DNA of 64,000 bases, taken from Desulfovibrionaceae bacterium. GTDB taxonomy: Bacteria > Desulfobacterota > Desulfovibrionia > Desulfovibrionales > Desulfovibrionaceae. The notes under the pieces were generated by a model. The model saw only the letters and a list, made by a program, of their open reading frames with translations. It did no database searches and was not told the origin of the DNA. Location of the stretch: NCBI GenBank assembly GCA_019421865.1, contig JAHZEL010000008.1, positions 124,001 to 188,000 on the forward strand, read 5' to 3'. The position numbers and the translations under genes are program-made. Positions 26,106-35,313 of this stretch are shown here, in pieces; position 1 is the first letter of the stretch, and each line of letters begins with the position of its first letter.

Positions 26106-26268
26106 CCGCAAAAGGCAGAGCCTGCCGCAAGACGCCCGCGCTCCGCCCCTGCCGCAGAAGAAAATTCCGCAGCCGGAAAATCCCTCGGCCGCGCACCCGA
26201 CGCGCCGAAGGCGGCAGTCTCTTCTCTCTCCCTTTTCCCACACTCTTCATCCCTGACGGAAGAATCTC

Positions 26269-26703
26269 ATGGAAGAAACCTTTGCCGAAATATGGCTCCC
26301 GCACTACGTTTCCTACGGCGAAACGGACGCCATGGGCGTAGTGTACTATGCAGAATACATTCACTTTTTTGAGCGTGCCCGCGGCGCGATGTGCCGGGCC
26401 TGCGGACTCGGTTACGGCAACATCGAAGAAGCCGGCTACATGCTGCCCGTGCGCGAGGTGGAATGCCGCTACCGCTCTCCGGCACGCTACGACGATCATA
26501 TTCAGATCCATGCCCGCATTGTGGAATGGCGGCGTGCCTCGGTGCGCTTCCGCTATGAAATATACAACGAAGACCGTACGAAGCTGCTGTGCGAAGGCAT
26601 GACCCTGCATGCCGTGGTCAATAAGGAAGGCCGCCCCGTGGCTGTGCCGGACTGGATCAAGGAACAGCTCTCCTCGCTTGCGCCGGACTCTCTCGAATTC
26701 TGA
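26269..26703 (+). CDS. ybgC: YbgC-type acyl-CoA thioesterase (hotdog fold)
   Basis: A 144-residue hotdog-fold protein. The catalytic motif YGETDAMGVVYYAEYIHFFERAR is split here as ETDAMGVVYY and FFERAR near residues 17-38; the Asp is the catalytic residue of the 4-hydroxybenzoyl-CoA/YbgC family. Such enzymes hydrolyse short or medium acyl-CoA thioesters in the cytosol. In many proteobacteria ybgC opens the tol-pal operon, but no tol gene follows here, so its role is general. The ATG at 26269 is the first in the frame after a pyrimidine-rich spacer. Confidence 0.88.
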   Translation: MEETFAEIWLPHYVSYGETDAMGVVYYAEYIHFFERARGAMCRACGLGYGNIEEAGYMLPVREVECRYRSPARYDDHIQIHARIVEWRRASVRFRYEIYNEDRTKLLCEGMTLHAVVNKEGRPVAVPDWIKEQLSSLAPDSLEF

Positions 26704-26755
26704 GCCGCATGCGCTCCGCTGCAAAGCTTTTCCCTGCGCGCGGCCGGGCTTTGTA

Positions 26756-26784
26756 TTGCCTGCCGCGCTTTTTTTCTATATATT
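26756..26784 (+). promoter_or_regulatory. Candidate sigma-70 promoter of the amino-acid ABC operon
   Basis: TTGCCT (26756-26761) and TATATT (26779-26784) are spaced by 17 bases, 46 bases before the binding-protein ATG. Both hexamers are good matches in otherwise G+C-rich DNA. Confidence 0.6.
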
Positions 26785-26829
26785 GTCCCGCAGGGAAATT
26801 TTCACTTTCAATCTTTTCGTGAGGCTCAC

Positions 26830-27570
26830 ATGAAACGTCTTTCCTGCATCCTTGCAGCCTTCGCCGTGCTCTGCATGGCGGCCGGCGCCCAGGCGAAAAC
26901 CTATGTCAACGGCATCGACGCCAACTACCCTCCTTTCGCCTACGTCGGCGAAGACGGCAAGCCCGCCGGATTCGACGTGGATTCCATGGACTGGATCGCC
27001 AAGCATATGGGCTTTGAAGTCACCCATCAGCCCATGGACTGGGACGGCATCGTGCCCGCCCTCATGAACAAGAAGATCGACATGGTCTGCTCCGGCATGA
27101 GCATTTCTCCCGAACGCGCCGCCGTGGTGGCCTTCTCCGAACCCTACTACACCATCCAGAAGGTCATTCTGGTTCCGGCCGACTCCACTCTCACCGCCGA
27201 TCAGGCCATTCACGGCAAGACCAAGCTCGGCGTGCAGCGCGGCACCAACGAGCACGAACTGCTCGAAACCAAAAAGATGGAAGAAAAGCTCGACTACGAG
27301 CTGCGCTTCTATGATTCCGCACCTCTGGCCGTGGAAGACCTGCTGAACGGCCGCATCGAAGCCATCGCCATGGACAGCGCTCCCGCCAACGACGCCATCA
27401 ACAAGGGCAAGCCCGTGAAGATCGTGGGCACCTTTGCCGATGACGATCTGTTCGCCGTGGCCATCCGCAAGGACGACGCCGAGCTGCTCAAGCTCGTGAA
27501 CGAAGGCTACCGCAAGCTGAAGGCCGATCCCTACTGGAAGGAACTTGAGGCCAAGTATCTGACCAAGTAA
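26830..27570 (+). CDS. Periplasmic amino-acid-binding protein (SBP family 3)
   Basis: A 246-residue solute-binding protein of the polar amino-acid type. The signal peptide (1-22, ending AGAQA) exports it to the periplasm. The family-3 signature GFDVDSMDWIAK is present near residues 48-59, after the YPPFAYVGEDGKPAG strand, and the second lobe holds the GVQRGTNEHE ligand loop. It delivers an amino acid, probably polar or charged, to the two permeases and ATPase encoded downstream. GAGG precedes the ATG. A strong terminator separates it from the permease gene, which would give an excess of binding protein over membrane components. Confidence 0.93.
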   Translation: MKRLSCILAAFAVLCMAAGAQAKTYVNGIDANYPPFAYVGEDGKPAGFDVDSMDWIAKHMGFEVTHQPMDWDGIVPALMNKKIDMVCSGMSISPERAAVVAFSEPYYTIQKVILVPADSTLTADQAIHGKTKLGVQRGTNEHELLETKKMEEKLDYELRFYDSAPLAVEDLLNGRIEAIAMDSAPANDAINKGKPVKIVGTFADDDLFAVAIRKDDAELLKLVNEGYRKLKADPYWKELEAKYLTK

Positions 27571-27584
27571 TACACGGGCGATCC

Positions 27585-27617
27585 GGAGACCGGCCTCCTC
27601 CGCCGGTCTCCTTTTTT
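27585..27617 (+). terminator. Intrinsic terminator inside the amino-acid ABC operon
   Basis: GGAGACCGGC (27585-27594) and GCCGGTCTCC (27602-27611) form a perfect 10-base stem followed by six T. It lies 15 bases after the binding-protein gene and before the permease genes, so it may act as a partial terminator. Confidence 0.9.
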
Positions 27618-27759
27618 GTTGCCTGCGCGCTGCGCGTCTGCCGAATGCAGACAGCTCGCTCCCGACGCCGCATTTTCCCAGAAAAAGGCGTCTCCCCCGA
27701 CCTGTTTCCGGCACGTCCGGACGCCCGGCCGGGACTTTCATTCATAACCGGGTTTGACT

Positions 27760-28434
27760 GTGCACATTCTTTCCACCATCATCGAAGCCTTTCCCTACAT
27801 CCTTGAAGGAACGCTGGTCACCGTCGTTCTTGTGGCGGGCGCGCTTTCTCTGGGCTTCTGCCTCGGCGTGCCCATGGCCGTCACGCAGGTCTATGCGCCC
27901 CGGCCCCTCGCCATGCTGGTCAGCTTCTATGTATGGTTTTTTCGCGGCGTTCCCGTACTGCTGCTGCTCTTTCTCTTCTACTACGGCCTGTTCGGCCTCA
28001 TGGGGCTGGACATAGGCACCATTGGCGCCTCGTGCCTCGTGCTCGGCATGACCAGCGCCGCCTATCAGTCGCAGATCTTCCGCGGAGCCATACAGTCCCT
28101 TCCCGCCGGCCAGCTCAAGGCCGGACGCGCGCTCGGCATGACCGACGCCCAGACCATATGCAACGTCATCCTTCCGCAGGCGCTCCGGCTGTCCATTCCC
28201 GGATGGTCCAACGAGTATTCCATTCTGCTCAAGGACTCGGCCATGTGCTTTGCTCTGGGTACGCCCGAAATCATGGCGCGCACCCACTTCGTCGCCTCAC
28301 GCACCTACGAGCATCTGCCCCTCTACATCACCGCCGGACTCATCTATTTCGCCATCACCCTGGTGGGCGTGACCATGCTCCGCCGCCTCGAACGAAAAAC
28401 CCGCATACCCGGCTACAGCAACACCGGCATGTGA
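27760..28434 (+). CDS. Amino-acid ABC transporter permease (HisM/GlnP family), first
   Basis: A membrane component of about 224 residues with five helices. The EAA-type loop is visible as LKAGRALGMTDAQTICNVILPQ in two parts (AGRALGMTDAQ and VILPQALR), which docks with the ATPase. The start is uncertain: no ATG fits. GTG at 27760 has CGGG seven bases upstream; a TTG at 27754 would add two residues. Its stop overlaps a possible ATG of the ATPase gene. It pairs with the second permease gene as a heterodimer, as in HisQM. Confidence 0.9.
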   Translation: MHILSTIIEAFPYILEGTLVTVVLVAGALSLGFCLGVPMAVTQVYAPRPLAMLVSFYVWFFRGVPVLLLLFLFYYGLFGLMGLDIGTIGASCLVLGMTSAAYQSQIFRGAIQSLPAGQLKAGRALGMTDAQTICNVILPQALRLSIPGWSNEYSILLKDSAMCFALGTPEIMARTHFVASRTYEHLPLYITAGLIYFAITLVGVTMLRRLERKTRIPGYSNTGM

Positions 28435-28448
28435 TGCCGGGAGATACC

Positions 28449-29243
28449 ATGAACGCCCCTCAGAACGACACTCCCATTCTCCGCGCGGAACACTTCACCA
28501 AATTTCTCACCGGCCGCAAGATTCTCGACGACTGCTCCATCAGCATGCGTCCGGGCGACGTCAAGGTTCTCATCGGCCCTTCCGGCGCCGGCAAGAGCAC
28601 CTTTCTGCAGTGCATCAACTGCCTGCTTGAACCCGATCAGGGTGAAATCTGGCTCGGCGATCACCGGGTGGACTTCAAGAACACGAAGGAACTCTACGAC
28701 CTCCGCCAGCGCGTGGGCATGATCTTTCAGGAATTCAACCTGTTCGATCACCTTTCCGCGGAAAACAACGTGGCGCTTGCCCTGCGCAAGGTGCGCGGCC
28801 TGAGCAAGGCCGACGCCATCGAACGCGCCCATGTGGAGCTTGCCCGCGTAGGCCTTGCAGACAAGGCACGCCTCTACCCCGCCCAGCTCTCCGGCGGACA
28901 GAAGCAGCGCGTGGCCATCGCCCGCGCTCTGGCCATGGATCCCACCATCCTGCTGCTCGACGAACCCACCTCCGCTCTCGATCCCGAACTCGTGGGCGAA
29001 GTGCTCACCGTCATACGCGATCTTGCGGCCCACGGCATGCCCATGATCATGGTCACCCATCAGATGGAATTTGCCCGCGCCGTGGCTACGGAAATCCTGT
29101 TCATGGAGGGCGGAAAGGTCATCGAACAGGGCGCCCCCGAAGAGCTGCTCGCTCCCGGCGCGCAGACCCGCACGCAGGACTTCTGCACCAGACTCCACGA
29201 TCTGTGCGGCGAGTCGGAGCCCGATGCGGAGGTGCGGAACTGA
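28449..29243 (+). CDS. Amino-acid ABC transporter ATPase (GlnQ/HisP family)
   Basis: A 264-residue ATPase of a polar amino-acid importer. Walker A is GPSGAGKST, the Q-loop region IFQEFNLFDHLS is of the amino-acid type, the signature is LSGGQKQRVAIARAL, Walker B ILLLDEPTSALD, and the His switch VTHQMEFA. The ATG at 28449 has GGGAG five bases upstream; an upstream ATG at 28434 overlaps the permease stop but lacks a ribosome site. It is flanked by its two permease genes, which is an unusual but not rare order. Confidence 0.94.
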   Translation: MNAPQNDTPILRAEHFTKFLTGRKILDDCSISMRPGDVKVLIGPSGAGKSTFLQCINCLLEPDQGEIWLGDHRVDFKNTKELYDLRQRVGMIFQEFNLFDHLSAENNVALALRKVRGLSKADAIERAHVELARVGLADKARLYPAQLSGGQKQRVAIARALAMDPTILLLDEPTSALDPELVGEVLTVIRDLAAHGMPMIMVTHQMEFARAVATEILFMEGGKVIEQGAPEELLAPGAQTRTQDFCTRLHDLCGESEPDAEVRN

Positions 29244-29245
29244 CC

Positions 29246-29935
29246 ATGCTCGACTTCATCGACCTGAACTTTCTTACCGGGCGCGTCATGCCCTATCTGG
29301 ACCGGGGACTTATGATGAGTCTTCAGCTCATCATTCCCGCGTCTCTGATCGGCGGCTTCATCGGCGTGATCATGGGCGTCATGCGCGTGTTCGGCACGCC
29401 CGCCGTGCGCCGCTGCACCGATGCCGTGGTCGCCGTGGTACGCGGCGTGCCGCTGACCGTGCAGCTCATGATCCTCTATTTCGGCCTGCCAAGCCTCCCC
29501 GGCGTGAAGATCTATCTTTCCCCCTACGCGGCCGCGCTTCTCGGATTCATCATCTGCACGGCCTCGTATCAGTCGGAATACGTGCGCGGGGCCCTGCTCT
29601 CCATCCGGCAGGGGCAGATCAAGGCCGCTCAGGCCCTCGGCATGACCCGCTGGCAGACCATCTGGTCCGTCATCGTGCCGCAGGCCGTGCGTCGCGCCCT
29701 GCCCGGCTGCGGCAATGAAATCATCTATCTCATCAAGTATTCCTCGCTGGCGTACATCGTCACCTGCATCGAGCTTACCGGCGAAGCCAAGGTACTCGTT
29801 TCGCGAACCTTCCGTCCCACGGAAGTCTACCTTGTGGCGGCCTGCTACTATCTGGTCATGGTGAGCGCCGCCACCTGGCTTCTGGCCCGGCTGGAAAAGA
29901 AGCTGGCCATTCCCGGCTTCGGCCAGCAGAAATAA
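29246..29935 (+). CDS. Amino-acid ABC transporter permease (HisM/GlnP family), second
   Basis: A 229-residue integral membrane protein with five helices and the family loop IKAAQALGMTRWQTIWSVIVPQ (seen as AAQALGMTRWQT and VIVPQAVRRALP). It should form a heterodimer with the other permease. The ATG at 29246 starts two bases after the ATPase stop, with GGAGG further upstream; a longer frame from 29204 lies within the ATPase gene and is not supported. The last gene of the transporter operon. Confidence 0.93.
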   Translation: MLDFIDLNFLTGRVMPYLDRGLMMSLQLIIPASLIGGFIGVIMGVMRVFGTPAVRRCTDAVVAVVRGVPLTVQLMILYFGLPSLPGVKIYLSPYAAALLGFIICTASYQSEYVRGALLSIRQGQIKAAQALGMTRWQTIWSVIVPQAVRRALPGCGNEIIYLIKYSSLAYIVTCIELTGEAKVLVSRTFRPTEVYLVAACYYLVMVSAATWLLARLEKKLAIPGFGQQK

Positions 29936-29940
29936 AAGGG

Positions 29941-29980
29941 CCGGTCGGCACAGGTTCCGACCGCTCAGGCCCGATTTTCT
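29941..29980 (+). terminator. Possible terminator after the ABC operon
   Basis: CGGTCGG and CCGACCG form a short stem at about 29942-29964, with a second GGGCC/GGCCC pairing around it, followed by GATTTTCT. The T tract is weak and not directly adjacent to the inner stem. Confidence 0.4.
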
Positions 29981-30047
29981 GCAGGCTTTCGCGCCGCCAC
30001 GGCGCTTTCACGGTGAACTACGCCGTCAACTTCTACCCCAGAGACGT

Positions 30048-31862
<1,815 letters not shown>

Positions 31863-31883
31863 AAAAGGAAGAGTGAGGGATTG

Positions 31884-31934
31884 GCGGGGGAAGGAGGAAA
31901 CCCTTTTGAAAAAGGGCTTTCCTCCTTCCCCCGC
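31884..31934. repeat. Dispersed 51-base hairpin repeat, copy 2
   Basis: Identical over 51 bases to 11568-11618, with the same bulged C in the 3' arm and continuing similarity to about 31961. It follows lepA as copy 1 follows ftsZ. No T run follows the stem, so it is not a standard intrinsic terminator. A degenerate relative with the same ACCCTT...GAAAAAGGG core lies at about 32068-32102. Confidence 0.75.
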
Positions 31935-32437
31935 ACCCCTATCCTCTTTCCGAAAACTTTTATTATGGAAGTCTTGTTCCGCCGGGAATGAGATCGCAAA
32001 GAATATGGATAGGATCGTCCCGCGTGAAGCCGGACGTTTTCTTTTTTATGGAATGCCAGCGGATGCCACTCGGAAGGATACCCTTGAAAAAGGGCGGATT
32101 CCGTTTTTCCCAAAGGCAGGGGCGCAATTTCTTTTTTATGGAAAGAGAGGTTCCGTCGTTCCCTCACGACTGCATACGGGCAGATCTCTCGGAACTGCCG
32201 TCACACATGGAAAATTCGTAAAACGTGGCCTGCCCTCCTCCCCGGTACGGAGCATGAATAACACGGACCGGGTTGCCTGAACACCCACGCCTTCCGCTCT
32301 TATTCGAGCGAACGGCACATCCGGCAAGAAACAGGGGGGGGCTAACGCGCGGAACACAACAGTCGGCACAGCTAGTCCGCAGGTCGTTTTTTCAGCAGCC
32401 TCATCAGACGGGGCGTTTTCTTATGTACGAGGCTCTC
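31935..32437. other. Intergenic region without a convincing gene
   Basis: The short open frames here on both strands have no ribosome site or family similarity. The stretch holds a degenerate hairpin related to the dispersed repeat (about 32068-32102) and two copies of the 14-base string TTCTTTTTTATGGA (near 32040 and 32130). No promoter for the acetyltransferase gene could be chosen. Confidence 0.4.
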
Positions 32438-33010
32438 ATGAACGATATTCGTATCCGCACCGCAACCACGGCCGATGTTCCGGCCCTTCTTGACATCTAC
32501 GCGCCCTATGTGCGGGAAACCGCCATCAGCTTTGAATACGAAATTCCCACACTTCAGGACTTCGAGGGACGCGTAGCCCGCACGCTGACTCGCTATCCGT
32601 GGCTGGTCGCGGAGGAAGGCGGAACGATACTCGGCTATGCTTACGCGTCGGCCTTCCATGCCCGCAAGGCCTATGACTGGTGCGCCGAAGCATCCATCTA
32701 TGTGGCGCAGAACGCGCGCCGTCGCGGGCTCGGCGCCGGGCTCTATGCTGCGCTGGAGGAACGGCTTAAAAGGCAGGGGATTCTTATTCTCTATGCCTGC
32801 ATCGCCCGACCTCCGCAGGAGGAAGATGAGCACCTCACACTGGCAAGCATCCGCTTTCACACCCGCATGGGGTTCCATACAGTCGGAGAGTTTCCCCGCT
32901 GCGGCTTCAAATTCGACCGCTGGTACGACATGGTCTGGATGGAAAAACGCCTGGCCGACCCCGCCGTTCCTCCCCTGCCCGTGATTCCCTTTCCGGAGTT
33001 GGAGAAGTAA
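32438..33010 (+). CDS. GNAT-family N-acetyltransferase, phosphinothricin-acetyltransferase-like
   Basis: A 190-residue cytoplasmic acetyltransferase. The acetyl-CoA loop is ARRRGLGAGLYAAL near residues 88-101. The N-terminal IRTATTADVPALLDIY and the central YASAFHARKAYDWCAEASIYV match the PAT/YncA group, whose members acetylate phosphinothricin-like compounds, methionine sulfone or other amines. The natural substrate cannot be read from the sequence. The ATG at 32438 has GAGG five bases upstream and is preferred over the ATG at 32423. A terminator follows. Confidence 0.88.
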   Translation: MNDIRIRTATTADVPALLDIYAPYVRETAISFEYEIPTLQDFEGRVARTLTRYPWLVAEEGGTILGYAYASAFHARKAYDWCAEASIYVAQNARRRGLGAGLYAALEERLKRQGILILYACIARPPQEEDEHLTLASIRFHTRMGFHTVGEFPRCGFKFDRWYDMVWMEKRLADPAVPPLPVIPFPELEK

Positions 33011-33075
33011 GGCTGAAGTAGACGGCCCCGCCCTCGACCAGAGAAACGCCGCCTGATGTTTCCCCTATTAACCAC

Positions 33076-33122
33076 AATCCCCGCGCTGAACCTTTTAAGT
33101 CCGACGCGGGGATTAATTTTTT
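33076..33122 (+). terminator. Intrinsic terminator after the acetyltransferase gene
   Basis: AATCCCCGCG (33076-33085) and CGCGGGGATT (33105-33114) form a perfect 10-base stem followed by AATTTTTT. It also marks the point where the sequence turns strongly A+T-rich. Confidence 0.88.
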
Positions 33123-33142
33123 AGTTAATTTATCTGATAAGT

Positions 33143-34042
33143 TCAATTATTTTTACTTTCTATTCTATAGATATCTCTCATATAATTTAAAAATGCATCT
33201 ATTACTAAGCATTTATCATCTGTAATTTCCATATTTTTATCCATAAACATTTCTATAACTTTTGTCATATACTGATTTGGCTGTACAAGATGAGGATTAT
33301 TTGAATCAATATTTGCAATAATAAACCATATATTATTAATTTTATTAAGTCCATATTTTATTTTATGACCTATACTATTAAAAAAATATTCCATCTGTAT
33401 TTTATCTGATTCACATTTTAAATTAGAATAAATACATACTTTTGATTTTTTTTCTTCTATAATATCATATACATTAATTCTATCATAAGTATTTACCATA
33501 TTAAATTTTATATTCATTGCTTTTTCAAATTTATCATTTTTTCCAAAAAATAATGGTATATCTAATTGAGGATTAAAAACTATACATGTTGAATATGGAA
33601 ATTTTTTTGTACAATATAAAGATGCAAAACCACCATTGGATGATGATATAAAACATAACTCATTATTTGTTAGATCATACAAATTTAAAAATTTTTTAAT
33701 TATATCACAAACATAATCCAAATAATTAGTGTCTCTATTTCCAAAAAAATATGTAGGTGCTATTTGTGTTTCATTTCTAGTTGGATCATCTAAAAATAAA
33801 AAACTTCCATCAAAAAAATTACTCCAAGTAACTCTATGAAAAATAGGATAACTTCTTCTATCTACACCAACGGAAGATAAGCAGACATACAGTTTTTTAA
33901 AATTTGATGGCAAAAAAAAAGCTTCAAATCTTGTGCAAAACCCCCCAATAGATAATCTATATATATCATCTCTTGTAAGATTTTTTAATTCTACATACTT
34001 TGGGTCACATTCCATTAGTTCCTTTAATTCTTCTTTATTCAT
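33143..34042 (-). CDS. Hydrolase-like protein of the capsule cassette, function unknown
   Basis: A 299-residue cytoplasmic protein without signal peptide or membrane span. I do not recognise the family. A nucleophile-elbow-like motif SSSNGG (133-138) follows a hydrophobic strand, and D213 and H251 lie in the order expected for an alpha/beta-hydrolase triad, so an esterase- or acyl-modifying role in polysaccharide synthesis is possible. The ATG at 34042 has TTGGAG seven bases upstream. Composition is extremely A+T-rich (9 G/C in the 60 bases from 33301), unlike the chromosome around it, and points to horizontal transfer. It is the last gene of the capsule operon. Confidence 0.75.
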   Translation of the reverse strand: MNKEELKELMECDPKYVELKNLTRDDIYRLSIGGFCTRFEAFFLPSNFKKLYVCLSSVGVDRRSYPIFHRVTWSNFFDGSFLFLDDPTRNETQIAPTYFFGNRDTNYLDYVCDIIKKFLNLYDLTNNELCFISSSNGGFASLYCTKKFPYSTCIVFNPQLDIPLFFGKNDKFEKAMNIKFNMVNTYDRINVYDIIEEKKSKVCIYSNLKCESDKIQMEYFFNSIGHKIKYGLNKINNIWFIIANIDSNNPHLVQPNQYMTKVIEMFMDKNMEITDDKCLVIDAFLNYMRDIYRIESKNN

Positions 34043-34075
34043 GTAATTCTCCAATTGATCATAAGCGTGAAAGAT

Positions 34076-35266
34076 TCAATCACATCTAAATAAGTCTCTG
34101 GTATAAACTTTATCCATACAATCCATTACTTCATCCGCCATACGATTGACTACAATAACGTCAGACATATCCTTGAAGGACTGAAGGTCATTAATGACGG
34201 AGAATCCCTGGTAGTTTTCCTGTGTCAACGTAGGTTCGTAAATAACAACCTCTACGCCCTCTCCGCGAAGCAGACGCATGACATCCTGAATGGCGGATTG
34301 GCGGAAGTTGTCGCTACCGGCCTTCATGGTCAGGCGGTAAATACCAACCCTGCGGGGCTTACGACTGAGAATTTGATGGGCGATAAAGTCCTTGCGCGTA
34401 TTATTGGCCGCCACGATAGCCGTGATAATGTCGTTGGGAGTTCCCCTGTAGTTGGCCAAAAGCTGACGTGTATCCTTGGGCAGGCAGTAGCCACCATATC
34501 CGAATGAGGGATTGTTGTAGTGGGAGCCGATTCTCGGATCGAGGCCGACCCCCTTGATAATCTGTCGTGTATCCAGACCGTGCAACTCGGCGTAGGTATC
34601 AAGCTCATTGAAGAAGGCTACACGAAGTGCAAGATAGGTATTGGCAAAAAGTTTAATGGACTCCGCTTCCGTGGCATTGACCATAAGGGTAGGAATATCT
34701 TTCTCTACAGCCCCTTCCTGAAGCAAATTCGCAAAACGCTCTGCTCTCTTCCGAAGCTCCGGTGTACATTCCTTCGGTGTTCCTACAATAATACGGGAAG
34801 GATGAAGATTGTCGTAAAGCGCTCTGCCCTCACGCAGAAACTCCGGCGAGAAGAGAAGGTTGGGCAGGCCGGGCCATGCCCTGCGCAACCCTTCCAGATA
34901 CCCCACCGGTACCGTGGACTTGATGACCACCGTGGCGGCAGGATTGACCTTTTCTATCAGCTTCAGCACAGCGTCAATGGACGACGTGTCAAAATGGTTC
35001 TGCTCCACATCATAATTAGTGGGAGTGGCAATAATAATGCAGTCTGCATCACGATAGGCAGACTCACCATCCGTAGTAGCTATGAGGTCCAACGTTTTTG
35101 TGGCAAGAAATTCCTCAATTTCCTTATCCACAATGGGAGACTTCTTATGATTAATAAGCTCCACTTTCGTGGGAACGATGTCTACAGCCTTTACGCAATT
35201 GTGCTGAGCAAGAAGAACTGCAAGACTCAACCCAACATATCCTGTTCCAGCAACAGCAATGACCAT
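34076..35266 (-). CDS. ugd: UDP-glucose 6-dehydrogenase
   Basis: Ugd oxidises UDP-glucose to UDP-glucuronate with two NAD, a precursor of acidic capsule polymers. The 396-residue product has the N-terminal AVAGTGYVGLSLA loop, the KSTVPVGY stretch, the ANTYLALRVAFFNELD dimer helix and the catalytic Cys in YGGYCLPKDTRQL. Its length is that of the short Ugd form. AAGGAG precedes the ATG. Its composition is near 50% G+C (30 G/C in 34561-34620), quite different from the A+T-rich genes on both sides, so it probably has a separate origin. Its presence predicts uronic acid in the polymer. Confidence 0.95.
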   Translation of the reverse strand: MVIAVAGTGYVGLSLAVLLAQHNCVKAVDIVPTKVELINHKKSPIVDKEIEEFLATKTLDLIATTDGESAYRDADCIIIATPTNYDVEQNHFDTSSIDAVLKLIEKVNPAATVVIKSTVPVGYLEGLRRAWPGLPNLLFSPEFLREGRALYDNLHPSRIIVGTPKECTPELRKRAERFANLLQEGAVEKDIPTLMVNATEAESIKLFANTYLALRVAFFNELDTYAELHGLDTRQIIKGVGLDPRIGSHYNNPSFGYGGYCLPKDTRQLLANYRGTPNDIITAIVAANNTRKDFIAHQILSRKPRRVGIYRLTMKAGSDNFRQSAIQDVMRLLRGEGVEVVIYEPTLTQENYQGFSVINDLQSFKDMSDVIVVNRMADEVMDCMDKVYTRDLFRCD

Positions 35267-35313
35267 AATAAAGCTCCTTAAACATAAAAAATTAAAAATA
35301 ATTAGCTTGTATA

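Noticed and set aside
31884..31934. Hairpin after lepA as an intrinsic terminator
   Set aside because: No T run follows the stem on either strand, and the identical copy after ftsZ lies beyond a proper terminator; it is better seen as a dispersed repeat.
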